A DNA stretch of 64,000 bases from an uncultured Christensenella sp. (GCA_910585595.1 CAJUET010000001.1:183647-247646), one strand, 5' to 3'; positions 9,047-18,290 are shown, numbered from the stretch's first letter. The notes: generated from the letters alone by a model not told the origin. Translations and numbers: made by a program.

Positions 9047-10111
9047 TTATTTACGCTCCTTATGGTTTTTCATTCTTGTAACGAATTCGTCGAAGAGTCT
9101 ATTCGCGTCGTGCGGTCCTGCGCAGGCTTCGGGGTGGAACTGCGTGGTAAACGCGTTGAGTTCGGGATAGTCGACCCCTTCGCAGGTTCCGTCGTTTCCG
9201 TTCACGTAACTGAGCATGCCGCACTTTATGCTGTTCGACACCACTTCATAGCCGTGGTTTTGGCTTGTGATAAAGATTCTTCCGCTCTCGATGTGGCGAA
9301 CGGGCTGATTCGCGCCCCTGTGCCCGTACTTCATTTTGCGGGTCGCTCCGCCCATGGCAAGCGCGAAGAGCTGATGTCCCAAACAAATTCCGAACACGGG
9401 AACCTTGCCCGCGATTTTTTTGATCGTCTCGATGACGCCCACGTTCTCCGCAGGGTCTCCGGGACCGTTCGAGAGCATGATGCCGTCTGCGATTTTAAGC
9501 GCCTCTTCTGCGGGAAAGTCTGCGGGGACGGTGACGACTTTGAGCCCTCTGTTCAAAAGCTCGCGCTCGATATTGTGCTTCGCGCCGAAGTCGTAGAGAA
9601 CGACGGTATATTCTCCCCCGCCGAGCGTTTTTACCTCTTTGGAACTGACCGAAGCGACAGCGTCCTTAATTTTATAACGCTTCAATGCCGCGAAGTCCGT
9701 AAAGGGTTTAAATGTGATCGCGGCGTTCATGACGCCCGCTTCGCGCACCGTCTTTGTGAGCTCGCGCGTGTCAATCCCGTAAACGGCGGGAATGCCCTCC
9801 CGTTTGAGATATTCCTCCACCGTTCCCTCGGAGCGGAAATTCGACGGCGCGTCGCACTTCTCCCTAACGATGTACGCCGTGAGATAGCTGTGCATACTCT
9901 CCGAATCGGCGGAAATCATGCCGTAATTCCCGATCAAAGGGAAGGTCTGCGTGACGATCTGACCGTAGTAGCTGGGGTCGGTCAAAGTCTCGATGTACCC
10001 CGTCATGCCCGTCGTGAACACGAGTTCGCCGATGACTTCCTTCTCCGCGCCGAAGGAGTACCCTTCGAACACCTTGCCGTTTTGCAGCGTTACAAAAATC
10101 TTTTTGCTCAT
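9047..10111 (-). CDS. carA: Carbamoyl-phosphate synthase small subunit
   Basis: Glutamine amidotransferase subunit that supplies ammonia to CarB through a tunnel. 354 residues: an N-terminal CPSase_sm domain (GYIETLTDPSYYGQIV, IGNYG) and a class I glutaminase with the nucleophile in FGICLGHQLFALA and the His/Glu pair in TTQFHPEACAGPHD. GGGAG lies 9 bases before the ATG. It follows argF by 30 bases and precedes carB by one base. Its place in an arginine gene run suggests an arginine-responsive carbamoyl-phosphate synthase rather than a pyrimidine-only one. Confidence 0.95.
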   Translation of the reverse strand: MSKKIFVTLQNGKVFEGYSFGAEKEVIGELVFTTGMTGYIETLTDPSYYGQIVTQTFPLIGNYGMISADSESMHSYLTAYIVREKCDAPSNFRSEGTVEEYLKREGIPAVYGIDTRELTKTVREAGVMNAAITFKPFTDFAALKRYKIKDAVASVSSKEVKTLGGGEYTVVLYDFGAKHNIERELLNRGLKVVTVPADFPAEEALKIADGIMLSNGPGDPAENVGVIETIKKIAGKVPVFGICLGHQLFALAMGGATRKMKYGHRGANQPVRHIESGRIFITSQNHGYEVVSNSIKCGMLSYVNGNDGTCEGVDYPELNAFTTQFHPEACAGPHDANRLFDEFVTRMKNHKERK

Positions 10112-10141
10112 ATGTTATATCTCCCGCAAGTTTTTCCTTGT

Positions 10142-11047
10142 TTAGTCCTTCATCAGTTTACACATGACCGCTTTTTGGGCGTGGAGGCGGTTTTCCGCCT
10201 CGTCGAAGATTTCGTCCGCGTGCGCTTCGAGAACGTCCGCTGTGATCTCCTCGCCCCTGTGCGCGGGCAAACAGTGCAGTACCATTGCACCCTTGTTCGC
10301 CGCTTTCATCACTTTTTCATTGACCTGGAAGCCCTTGAACGCCCTTTCGCGCCTTGCCTTCTCCTCTTCCTGTCCCATAGAAGCCCATACGTCGGTATAC
10401 ACGACGTCGGCGTCCTTTGCCGCCTCTTCCGCACTGTGGCAAAGGGTAAATCCGATATTGGTTTTGGCAAGCTCCATGAGCTCCCTATCCGGCTCGTAGC
10501 CCTCGGGACAGGCGATCGAAAAACTCATACCCGTTTTCAGCGCGCCGACCATTAAAGAGTTCGCCATGTTATTGCCGTCGCCGATAAAGCAGAGTTTCAA
10601 GCCCTTGAAAGACCCCTTGCGCTCACGGATCGTCATGAGATCGGCGAGCACCTGACAGGGATGGCAGTAATCGGTCAGTCCGTTGATGACGGGGATCGAG
10701 CCGTACTTTGCCAGATCCTCGACTTCTTTTTGATCGAACGTGCGTATCATAATACCGTCAAGATAGCGCGAGAGCACGCGCGCAGTATCCTCCACGGGCT
10801 CACCCCGCCCGATCTGCAAATCCCGGTTGCTCAAAAACAGAGCATATCCGCCGAGCTCGTACATTCCGACTTCGAACGAAACGCGAGTGCGGGTTGAGGA
10901 CTTCTGAAAGATCATGCCGAGTTTTTTGCCTTTGAGATAACGGTTAAAAACCCCGTTTCTCCGTTCGTATTTGAGCTGATCGGCAAGGTTAAGTACGGAT
11001 AAAATTTCCTCTCTCGAAAAGTCGTTGAGTTTTAATAAGTGGTTCAA
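10142..11047 (-). CDS. argF: Ornithine carbamoyltransferase
   Basis: Joins carbamoyl phosphate and ornithine to give citrulline in the cytoplasm. 301 residues with the carbamoyl-phosphate motif SSTRTRVSFE, HPCQVLADL and the ornithine-side HCLPAHRGEE. The start is TTG at 11047: it overlaps the argD stop as TTGA, and the product MNHLLKLNDFS has the normal family N-terminus; no ATG lies upstream that is not inside argD. The length matches the family. A TTG start in a tight overlap implies translation coupled to argD, which matters because argD carries an in-frame TGA far upstream. Confidence 0.95.
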   Translation of the reverse strand: MNHLLKLNDFSREEILSVLNLADQLKYERRNGVFNRYLKGKKLGMIFQKSSTRTRVSFEVGMYELGGYALFLSNRDLQIGRGEPVEDTARVLSRYLDGIMIRTFDQKEVEDLAKYGSIPVINGLTDYCHPCQVLADLMTIRERKGSFKGLKLCFIGDGNNMANSLMVGALKTGMSFSIACPEGYEPDRELMELAKTNIGFTLCHSAEEAAKDADVVYTDVWASMGQEEEKARRERAFKGFQVNEKVMKAANKGAMVLHCLPAHRGEEITADVLEAHADEIFDEAENRLHAQKAVMCKLMKD

Positions 11048-12210
11048 TTTGCCAAGACTCCTCTGAGGATCGCCAAACCCTCGTCCATTTCCGTTTTCGT
11101 GACCGTAAGCGGAGGCAACAGGCGCAAACGCGTATTCGCCGTCAAAAGCAGCAGTCCCCTATCCAAGCACTCCGCAGCAACTTCTTTGACGGGCTTGTCC
11201 GCTTCGAACCCTAGCATAAGACCGATTCCGGAAACATTTTTAACGCCGTCGATTTTAGCTAGCTTTGCCCGCAAGTACTCTGCTTTTCCCGTGACTTCGA
11301 GTAAAAATTCCTCCGTAAGCCGTTCCACGACGTTGCACGCGCCCGCGCACGCAACGGGATTTCCGCCGAAGGTCGAGCCGTGATCGCCCACGCCGAGTAC
11401 GTTCTCCGTTTTATCAAAGAAGAGACATGCGCCCAGAGGAAGTCCGCCCCCGATCCCCTTTGCCGTAGTTACAAGGTCGGGTACAATTCCGTAATGCTCG
11501 TAGGCAAAGAATTTACCCGTTCTGCCGTTGCCGCACTGCACTTCGTCGCAGATAAGAAGTACGTCGTTTTTCCGGCAGTATTCGGCAAGCTCTTTTACAA
11601 ACGCTTTATCGAGCGCATTCACGCCGCTCTCGCCCTGCACGCATTCGATCACCACGGCGCAAGCCTTATTCTCCGCCGCCCTTTCGATCGCCTTTATATT
11701 CGCTTCCGCGTTCACTGTTTCGGGCACAAAGGGATCGAAGTATTTGTGATAGCGGTCCTGTCCCGTAGCGGAAAGCGCAAAAAGCGTTCTTCCGTGGAAA
11801 CTCCCGTTCAAAGAAATAATTCGCGCCCTGCCCTTACCGTATTTCGCGAAGGAATATTTTCTTGCCGCTTTAAAGGCGCACTCGTTGACTTCCGCGCCCG
11901 AATTTCCGAAGAACACGCGTTTTGCGCCCGACTTCTCGCACAAAAGTTTTGCAAGCTTCGCCTGCGGCTCGGAATAATAAAGATTGCTCGTGTGTTGGAT
12001 TCGGTTGAGCTGAGAAACAACGGCGCCCTTTCATTCCTCGTCGTTCACGCCGAAGATGTTTACCCCGATCCCCGCGCCGAAATCGATATATTCCCTGCCC
12101 GTCTCGTCCCGAAGCGTAGCGTTTTTGCCGCCCGTGAACGCGACGTTAAAACGCGAATAAACCTTAGAGCCGTACTTTGAATCGAGTTCCCTTATTTCTT
12201 CCAACTTCAT
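11044..12210 (-). pseudogene. argD: Acetylornithine aminotransferase, interrupted by one in-frame TGA
   Basis: PLP aminotransferase that converts N-acetylglutamate semialdehyde to N-acetylornithine. From the ATG at 12210 (AAGGA upstream) the frame reads MKLEEIRELDSKYGSKV...FGVNDEE, then TGA at 12033-12031 (codon 60), then KGAVVSQLNRIQHTSNLYY and on, in the same frame, to 11044. Read through, the protein would be 388 residues, normal for ArgD, with the PLP region CDEVQCGNGRTG and TTAKGIGGGLPLG. A Trp (TGG) is usual at or near the stop position, so one G-to-A change explains it. Neighbouring genes use TGG for Trp and TGA as stop, so the code is not altered. It is either a recent nonsense mutation, a sequencing or assembly error, or readthrough. 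A shorter restart at the ATG of MCEKSGAKR (11943) would lack about 90 residues. Confidence 0.88.
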
Positions 12211-12249
12211 GATAAATAATTCCTTACGCCGTCTTTCACGGTCAAACCG

Positions 12250-12277
12250 AAAAAAGAGACTGATTGAAAAATCAGTC
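12250..12277 (-). terminator. Hairpin with U-run between argB and argD
   Basis: On the minus strand an 8-bp stem GACTGATT/AATCAGTC with a 4-base loop overlaps the argB stop codon and is followed by TCTTTTTT. It has the form of an intrinsic terminator inside the arginine run. Partial termination here could set the ratio of argGCJB to argDF-carAB; that is inference. Confidence 0.6.
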
Positions 12278-13129
12278 GCCTTTTACAAACATCGTGCCCA
12301 TACCTGCATCGGAAAGCAATTCAAGTAAAAGAGAATGCCTGACCCTTCCGTCTGTGATAAACACACGGTTTACTCCGCGGCGGATCGCCTCTTTACAGCA
12401 ATTTACTTTCGGAATCATACCTCCCGATATGATCCCCTCGCGCGCAAGCGATTCTATATCCGATACATACACTTTTTTAATTAAACTGTCCTCGTCGTCT
12501 TTATTCCGTAATAGTCCCTTGACGTCCGTCATCAAAATCAAGCTCTCCGCAAAGAGAGCGCCCGCAATTGCCGAAGCCGCGCTGTCGGCATTCACGTTAT
12601 AGATACTGCCCTCGTTATCGAACCCCACCGAGGAGATAACGGGCATATAATCTTTTTCCAGACAGTCGAGAATGAGTTCTGCGTTCACCTTCGTGATCTT
12701 ACCGACGAAACCGAGTTTTTCATCCAGCTTTTCACAAAGGAGCATTCCGCCGTCCATGCCGGAAAGCCCCACCGCCTTTGCGCCCAGACTTTGAAGAATA
12801 TGCACGAGCGATTTATTGACTTTTCCCGAAAGCACCATCCGGACGACTTCCGCCGTCTCCCCGTCGGTGTAACGTAGCCCGTTTACAAACTTCGAAGATA
12901 CGCCCATACGCGAGAGCGTTTCCGAAATTTCGGGACCGCCGCCGTGAACGAGCACGACTTTGACCCCCACGCAACGAAGGAGCGTTAAATCTCGCATGAC
13001 CTCGATTTTCGCCTTGTCGCCGAGCATGGCGTTTCCGCCGTATTTAATAACAAGAATTTTGTTCCTGTATTTTTCGATGTAAGGCATCGCCTCGATCAAG
13101 AACTCCGCCTTTTTATCGATTTCCGTCAC
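12272..13129 (-). CDS. argB: Acetylglutamate kinase
   Basis: Phosphorylates N-acetylglutamate, usually the arginine-sensitive step of the pathway. 285 residues with KYGGNAM near the N-terminus, LVHGGGPEIS, and the nucleotide/substrate region NVNADSAASAIAGAL; GGMIPKVN near the end. The start is GTG at 13129: GTGA overlaps the argJ stop, and the product (V)TEIDKKAEFLIEAMPYI is the usual family N-terminus. The longer open frame upstream is antisense-like noise inside argJ. The family member is clear. Confidence 0.95.
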   Translation of the reverse strand: MTEIDKKAEFLIEAMPYIEKYRNKILVIKYGGNAMLGDKAKIEVMRDLTLLRCVGVKVVLVHGGGPEISETLSRMGVSSKFVNGLRYTDGETAEVVRMVLSGKVNKSLVHILQSLGAKAVGLSGMDGGMLLCEKLDEKLGFVGKITKVNAELILDCLEKDYMPVISSVGFDNEGSIYNVNADSAASAIAGALFAESLILMTDVKGLLRNKDDEDSLIKKVYVSDIESLAREGIISGGMIPKVNCCKEAIRRGVNRVFITDGRVRHSLLLELLSDAGMGTMFVKGD

Positions 13130-14340
13130 GTCCTGTAATCTCCGTTGATTTTCACATAGTCGTACGTTAAATCGCAGCCGTATGCAGTTGCGCTCTCGAT
13201 TCCGTCGTTGAGGTCGATCATGATATGTATCTCTTTCTGCGAGAGAATCCTCTTTGCAATCTCCTCGTCGAAAGGTCGGGCAAAGCCCTTTCTGTATACG
13301 TCGACGATTCCCGCCGAAGAACAGAAACTCACGTTGATCTTCGTGATATCGATATCCGCACCCGAATAGCCGAGCGCGCACATAACTCTTCCGCCGTTTG
13401 CGTCCGCGCCGAATACCATTGCCTTGACGAGGTTGGAATTGACGACCGACTTCGCGGCAAGGCGTGCGTCCGCCTTCGTTTTAGCGCGTTTGACATGGCA
13501 TTCGATGAGCTTTGTCGCACCCTCGCCGTCGGCTGCGAGCATCTTGCAGAACTTCGTCGTAACGACGTGAAGCATTTCTTTGAAAATCTGAAAATCTTTT
13601 CCTTCGGAGACGATCTCTTTATTTTCTGCAAGTCCGTTCGCGAGTACCGCGAACGTATCGTTCGTAGAAGTATCCCGATCCACCGAAAGCATATTCAGGG
13701 AATCTTCCACCTCTTCCGAGAGCGCCTTTTGCAGCATTCGAGGAGAAATCGCAACGTCTGTCGTAACGAACAGGAGCAACGTCGCCATGTTGGGACAAAT
13801 CATTCCGACGCCCTTTCCGATCGCACCCATTCTCACTTCTTTGCCGCTGAGAGTGAACTTGACCGCACATTCCTTTTTTACGGTATCGGTCGTCATGATC
13901 GCTTCCGCCGCCGCCCAACTGTTGTTGCCCAAGCCCTGTGCAAGAGCGGGCATTCCCTCTTTAACGGGATCTATCGTAAGTTTCTGCCCGATGACGCCCG
14001 TAGAGCCGATCACGACGTCTTCTTTTGGAATTTTCGTGTAACGTTTGACAAGCGCGCACATTCTGTTTGCAATACTCACGCCGTTGCGGTTGCAGGTATT
14101 TGCGTTGCCGCTGTTTACGATGATCGCCTGTGCATAGCCGTCCTGAAGGTGTTCTTTTGTGACGACGACGGGCGCGCCTTTGACTAAATTCGTCGTATAC
14201 ACCGCCGCTGCGGAACATCTCTTTTCCGAAACGATGAGCGCCAAATCGCGTTTCGATGCGTTTTTGCGGATCCCGCAATGGATTCCGTTCGCCTTAAAAC
14301 CTTTGGGCGCGCATACGCCACCCTCGATAAATTCCACCAT
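13126..14340 (-). CDS. argJ: Glutamate N-acetyltransferase / amino-acid acetyltransferase
   Basis: Recycles the acetyl group from N-acetylornithine to glutamate (and in bifunctional forms uses acetyl-CoA). 404 residues. The autocleavage site is visible in PNMATLLLF, where the peptide is cut before Thr to expose the catalytic N-terminal threonine; IVNSGNANTCN and STGVIGQ are further family motifs. GGGGTG lies 8 bases before ATG. It overlaps argB by four bases. An argJ makes a deacetylating argE unnecessary, so the run encodes the cyclic pathway. Confidence 0.95.
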   Translation of the reverse strand: MVEFIEGGVCAPKGFKANGIHCGIRKNASKRDLALIVSEKRCSAAAVYTTNLVKGAPVVVTKEHLQDGYAQAIIVNSGNANTCNRNGVSIANRMCALVKRYTKIPKEDVVIGSTGVIGQKLTIDPVKEGMPALAQGLGNNSWAAAEAIMTTDTVKKECAVKFTLSGKEVRMGAIGKGVGMICPNMATLLLFVTTDVAISPRMLQKALSEEVEDSLNMLSVDRDTSTNDTFAVLANGLAENKEIVSEGKDFQIFKEMLHVVTTKFCKMLAADGEGATKLIECHVKRAKTKADARLAAKSVVNSNLVKAMVFGADANGGRVMCALGYSGADIDITKINVSFCSSAGIVDVYRKGFARPFDEEIAKRILSQKEIHIMIDLNDGIESATAYGCDLTYDYVKINGDYRT

Positions 14341-14365
14341 TTTTCACCCCATTTGATTGATTATA

Positions 14366-15286
14366 TCACAAACCGAGCCGTTCGTCAAGTCCTAGAGCGA
14401 TATTCATATTCTGAATTGCAGAGCCGCAAGCGCCTTTTCCCAAATTATCGAAAGTTGCCGTGAGCAAAATCCGCTCTTTATTGCCATTGACGGTAAGCTC
14501 CATGTCGTTCGTGCCGACAAGTCCGTTGGCAGAGAGAAAACCCTCCTCTTTCTTTATATGCACGAATCCGCCGTTTGCGTAATGCTCCGAAAGAATTTTT
14601 TCCACCGTCTCTTTGGTCGTTCCTCTCTTAATGAGATCGCAGAAGAGCGGAACGCTTACGCTCATGCCGCTGTAAAAATCGCAAATATACGGGTTGAATA
14701 CGGGCGTTCTTTTTAAACCGCACACCTTGACCATTTCCGGCAGATGCTTGTGTTCGAGTCCTACGGCATACAGCCGCGGTGTTTCGAACGAGGGATCGCG
14801 GGAAGAGGCTTCGTACTGTGCGATCGCCTTCTTTCCGCCGCCCGAATACCCGCTCACCGCGTGACACACGTAGGGATAGTCCTTCGGAACGATCCCGCTT
14901 TTTATTAAGGGGTATATAAGCGCAATAAATCCGCTTGCGTAACAGCCGGGGTTTGCGATATGCTTGCCGTGCGCGATTTTTTCGCGGTGATTTTTTGAAA
15001 GTTCCGCAAATCCGTACGCCCAACCCTCCGCCGTTCTATGCGCCGTTGAAGCGTCTATGATAACTGTTCCGGAATCCGCCGCAAGGGAGACCGCCTCTAC
15101 CGCCGCCGCATCGGGCAGGCACAAAAAGGTCACGTCGGACGACGCGATCGCTTCTTTACGCGCGGAGACGTCCTTTCTAAGGTCATCGGGAAGCACGATC
15201 ACCTTTACGTCGTTTCTGTCTCTCAGGCGTTCGTCGATTTTAAGCCCCGTCGTCCCCTCTCTTCCGTCGATAAATACTTTGATCAT
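14366..15286 (-). CDS. argC: N-acetyl-gamma-glutamyl-phosphate reductase (short type)
   Basis: NADPH-dependent reduction of N-acetylglutamyl phosphate to the semialdehyde. 306 residues, the size of the short (type 2) class. Catalytic Cys in ANPGCYASGF, and the loop SGYSGGGKKAI. The N-terminus MIKVFIDGREGTTGLKI replaces the classic GxTGYxG form, typical of the short class. The ATG overlaps the argG TGA by four bases, so it is translationally coupled to argG. Confidence 0.94.
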   Translation of the reverse strand: MIKVFIDGREGTTGLKIDERLRDRNDVKVIVLPDDLRKDVSARKEAIASSDVTFLCLPDAAAVEAVSLAADSGTVIIDASTAHRTAEGWAYGFAELSKNHREKIAHGKHIANPGCYASGFIALIYPLIKSGIVPKDYPYVCHAVSGYSGGGKKAIAQYEASSRDPSFETPRLYAVGLEHKHLPEMVKVCGLKRTPVFNPYICDFYSGMSVSVPLFCDLIKRGTTKETVEKILSEHYANGGFVHIKKEEGFLSANGLVGTNDMELTVNGNKERILLTATFDNLGKGACGSAIQNMNIALGLDERLGL

Positions 15287-16509
15287 TTTAATTTTTTTGC
15301 ATCTAAGAGCGCTTTCACCTTAACGGGAAGCCCGAAAAGATTGATGAACCCCTCGGAATCCTTTTGCGAATACGCGCCGCCGTCGTCGTCGAACGTGGCA
15401 ATATTTTCACTGTAAAGCGAATGCGGCGAAGTAATGCCCGCGCTCGTAATGTTACCCTTGTAAATGCGGAGTTTTACGTCGCCCGTGACCGTCTCCTGCG
15501 TTTTTTCGACGAATGCCGAAAGCGCCTCTCTCAACGGCGTAAACCACTGCCCGTCGTAAACCATTTCGCCGAACTTGATCGCAACAAGCTGTTTATAGTG
15601 CTGGGTCGCCTTATCGAGACAGAGCATTTCTAGAAGTCTGTGCGCCTCGTAGAGAATCGCGCCGCCCGGTGTTTCGTACACGCCGCGCGACTTCATACCG
15701 ACGAGTCTGTTCTCGACAAGATCGGCAAGTCCCACGCCGTTTTTGCCGCCCTCTTCGTTGAGTTTTTCAATAAGTTCCACCGCGCCCATAGGCTTGCCGT
15801 CGATTGCGGTGGGAATTCCCTTTTCAAAATGAATCGTAATATAGGCGGGTTTATCGGGCGCCTGAACGGGCGAAACGCCGAGTTCGAGAAACCCCTCTTT
15901 TTCATACGGCGGTTCGTTTTCGGGGTCTTCGAGGTCAAGTCCCTCGTGCGACAGATGCCACAGATTTTTATCCTTGGAATAATTGGTTTCGCGGTCGATC
16001 TTTAAAGGAATACCGTGCGCCTCGGCATAGTCGATTTCTTCGTCGCGGCTCTTGATGTTCCAAATACGCCACGGAGCAATGATCTTCATTTCGGGTGCGA
16101 ACGCCTTGATCGCAAGCTCGAAACGCACCTGATCGTTGCCCTTGCCCGTACAGCCGTGGCAGATTGCGTCCGCCTTCTCCTTCTTTGCGATCTCCACGAG
16201 TGCCTTTGCAATGCAGGGGCGCGCAAACGCCGTGCCTAGAAGATAGGTGTCCTCATACTTCGCGCCCGCCTGCACCGTGGGAAAGATATAATTTTCAACG
16301 AAGTCCTTTTTTAAATCGAGCACGTAGAGTTTGCTTGCACCCGTCTTTTTCGCCTTTTCTTCCAAACCGTCAAGCTCCGTGCCCTGCCCGACATCGCCCG
16401 ATACCGCGACGACTTCGCAATTATCGTAGTTCTCTTTGAGCCACGGAATAATGATCGACGTATCAAGTCCGCCCGAGTACGCAAGCACCACTTTTTTGAT
16501 CGTTTCCAT
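15283..16509 (-). CDS. argG: Argininosuccinate synthase
   Basis: ATP-dependent joining of citrulline and aspartate. 408 residues with the PP-loop-type VLAYSGGLDTS at residues 8-18, CHGCTGKGNDQVRFE, and LWHLSHEGLDLEDP. First gene of the arginine run; GAGGT lies 5 bases upstream of the ATG and a near-consensus promoter lies 34-62 bases upstream. No argH is present in the window, so argininosuccinate lyase must be encoded elsewhere. Confidence 0.96.
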   Translation of the reverse strand: METIKKVVLAYSGGLDTSIIIPWLKENYDNCEVVAVSGDVGQGTELDGLEEKAKKTGASKLYVLDLKKDFVENYIFPTVQAGAKYEDTYLLGTAFARPCIAKALVEIAKKEKADAICHGCTGKGNDQVRFELAIKAFAPEMKIIAPWRIWNIKSRDEEIDYAEAHGIPLKIDRETNYSKDKNLWHLSHEGLDLEDPENEPPYEKEGFLELGVSPVQAPDKPAYITIHFEKGIPTAIDGKPMGAVELIEKLNEEGGKNGVGLADLVENRLVGMKSRGVYETPGGAILYEAHRLLEMLCLDKATQHYKQLVAIKFGEMVYDGQWFTPLREALSAFVEKTQETVTGDVKLRIYKGNITSAGITSPHSLYSENIATFDDDGGAYSQKDSEGFINLFGLPVKVKALLDAKKLK

Positions 16510-16542
16510 GAGATACCTCTTTTCGTTTTTTATTTTTTCATT

Positions 16543-16571
16543 ATTATATCAAAGCGCGGAATGCAAATCAA
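16543..16571 (-). promoter_or_regulatory. argG promoter
   Basis: On the minus strand TTGATT (16571-16566), a 17-bp spacer and TATAAT (16548-16543). It fits a sigma-A promoter driving the whole arginine run. Confidence 0.75.
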
Positions 16572-16591
16572 GCGATTGCGTCCCGCGCCAT

Positions 16592-16680
16592 ATAAATATT
16601 TTTATAAAATTTATCGAATAATGAATATATACGATTGAGTATAAATATTTATACAGATTTTGTGAATATATACATATTTA
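16592..16680. promoter_or_regulatory. AT-rich palindrome cluster upstream of argG (candidate ArgR sites)
   Basis: Contains a perfect 16-bp palindrome GTATAAATATTTATAC at 16639-16654 and related runs (ATGAATATATACGATT at 16621, TGTGAATATATACAT at 16661). These resemble ARG boxes, whose half-sites read about TGAAT/ATTCA, and they lie just upstream of the argG promoter. Assignment to ArgR/AhrC is inference. Confidence 0.4.
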
Positions 16681-17451
16681 ACAGATATGCTTCAATTTCG
16701 GTTTTTCCTCGTCCGCCCTGATAAACGAAACAAAAAAACGAGTCGTCGCTTCGCCGTTTACCCGCGCTTCGAGCGCCGTGCCCTCCCCGGTATCCATGCG
16801 GTAAAAAGTAAGTTTTTCCCCTGCCTTTACCTGCTTGACATAGGAAATGCGAAAAGACTTTACACGCTTTTCTTCCAGCTCCTCCTCGGAAAAGCAGTCC
16901 ATAAAGAAGTCTGCATACTTCGTATTGTTGACGTGCCTGAAATGATCGCAATGCGATAAGCGCGCCTGCACGGAATAGACCTCTTTCCCATCGCCGCGGA
17001 GTTTGGGAAGCGACCAATCTGGACTCATGACGCGTTCGTCGCGGTAAGGACAATTTGCGTGCGCCTTCAACCGCTCGGGCGGCAGGAGTTTATTCGTATC
17101 CAAATCGACAAGACACCAGCGCGACGTCAAAAGCGAAACCGTTTCCTCCCCTTTCCCGACCGAATAATCACGTTCAAAAATGCAGTGACGGGGCGTTAAA
17201 GGCCAGGTGGAAACCTGCAAAACGTCCCCCACACGAATGGGCGAGATCATCTCGCAACAGGTGGTCGTAATAAAAAATCCGCATCTGTCGCCGATCGTAT
17301 CGTTGTAGCCGAAACCGAGCTCATCCGCGCTCTGCCCCGCAACTTCCTGCGCAAAGGAAAGGAGTGCGGAAGGTCTGATTTCATCTTTATAGTTGCAATC
17401 CCCGTATAATACGGGAAAGCTTTTTTCAAAAGAATAACCGCTCATGATCAT
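16678..17451 (-). CDS. Acyl-ACP thioesterase
   Basis: Releases free fatty acids from acyl-carrier protein; in anaerobic Firmicutes these feed membrane or secreted fatty acid pools. 257 residues arranged as two hotdog folds: an N-terminal half (SFEKSFPVLYGDCNYKDEIRPSALL) and a C-terminal half with the conserved HFRHVNNTKYADFFMD, which holds the active-site Asn/His region. Two ATGs are possible (17451 and 17445); neither has a convincing ribosome site. Transcribed towards argG but separated from it by the argG promoter region. Confidence 0.85.
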   Translation of the reverse strand: MIMSGYSFEKSFPVLYGDCNYKDEIRPSALLSFAQEVAGQSADELGFGYNDTIGDRCGFFITTTCCEMISPIRVGDVLQVSTWPLTPRHCIFERDYSVGKGEETVSLLTSRWCLVDLDTNKLLPPERLKAHANCPYRDERVMSPDWSLPKLRGDGKEVYSVQARLSHCDHFRHVNNTKYADFFMDCFSEEELEEKRVKSFRISYVKQVKAGEKLTFYRMDTGEGTALEARVNGEATTRFFVSFIRADEEKPKLKHIC

Positions 17452-17476
17452 ATTTTATCACGGGCGAAAATGCTTG

Positions 17477-18181
17477 TCAACCGTTTGCGGCGGAAGAAAG
17501 ATAGCGAAGTGCCCCATCGGCAATCGCCGCCGCGATCTTATCGCGATAGTCGTTGTTCAATAAGAGCGCCTCGTCCTCGGCGTTTGATAAAAAGCCGCAT
17601 TCCACGATGACGGACGGAAAGTCGTTGCAATTTAAAATATAATAGTCTCCTTTTAACGGTTCGCTCTTACGGACGCACTCCGGCATTTCGTTGAGGGAGG
17701 CTTGAATCAAGCAGGCGAGCGTTACGGAACGGTCGTTCGATTCGCGGAAAAAGACCTGCGCACCACGCCGCGAACGCACGGAAAAGAAATTCTGATGCAC
17801 CGATATGACAAGCGCGGGATTGCTCTTATTGATGATCTGCGAACGCTTTAACATATCCCGTTTCTTGTAGCCCGCAGTCGCCGTGCCGTATAGCCCCGCC
17901 TCAGTTTCGCGCGTCATCACGACGGAAAAACCCGCGTCCGAAAAACAGCGGCTGAGCCGCCGCGACAAATCGAGGTTGATATCGCTCTCCTTCGTTCCCG
18001 ATTCGATCCCGACGACGCCGCCGTCAACGCCGCCGTGCCCCGCGTCGATAACGACGGTAAGCCTTATGCTCTCGGAGGCGGTCGCAGTCAGCGCAAAAAT
18101 ACACACTCCGAAGGCAAACGCCACCGACAAAAAGATACACGCGACCCCAAGCATCACGCGATGTTTATAAAAAAAGTTCAT
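17477..18181 (-). CDS. cwlD: N-acetylmuramoyl-L-alanine amidase, CwlD-like
   Basis: Zinc amidase of the Amidase_3 family; CwlD acts with PdaA to make muramic-delta-lactam in the spore cortex. 234 residues: N-terminal signal/anchor helix (about 8-36), VVIDAGHGGVDGG with the first zinc His, the Glu ligand in GTKESDIN, the second His in ISVHQNFF, and the catalytic Glu in IVECGFLSN. CATACAAT just before the start resembles the -10 of sporulation sigma factors (SigE/SigG), though it lies very close to the ATG. The amidase call is firm; the CwlD subtype rests on length and single-domain form. Confidence 0.85.
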   Translation of the reverse strand: MNFFYKHRVMLGVACIFLSVAFAFGVCIFALTATASESIRLTVVIDAGHGGVDGGVVGIESGTKESDINLDLSRRLSRCFSDAGFSVVMTRETEAGLYGTATAGYKKRDMLKRSQIINKSNPALVISVHQNFFSVRSRRGAQVFFRESNDRSVTLACLIQASLNEMPECVRKSEPLKGDYYILNCNDFPSVIVECGFLSNAEDEALLLNNDYRDKIAAAIADGALRYLSSAANG

Positions 18182-18261
18182 ATTATATTGTATGAGGTCG
18201 TCCCTCCCCGTATGAAAAATCCACAGATACCGAAATAGTTTTAAAAAAATAGCTCATATTC

Positions 18262-18290
18262 TTGACTTATCAACAAATATCATATATAAT
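18262..18290 (+). promoter_or_regulatory. Promoter of the degV gene
   Basis: TTGACT (18262-18267), 17-bp spacer, TATAAT (18285-18290), 34 bases before the degV ATG. Confidence 0.8.

Noticed and set aside
8987..10555. 522-codon open frame on the plus strand
   Set aside because: It is antisense to carA and argF, whose catalytic motifs are clear; composition is that of a shadow frame.
12031..12033. UGA recoded as Trp or selenocysteine in argD
   Set aside because: TGA ends several neighbouring genes, TGG is used for Trp, and no SECIS-like hairpin stands out after the codon; mutation or error is simpler.
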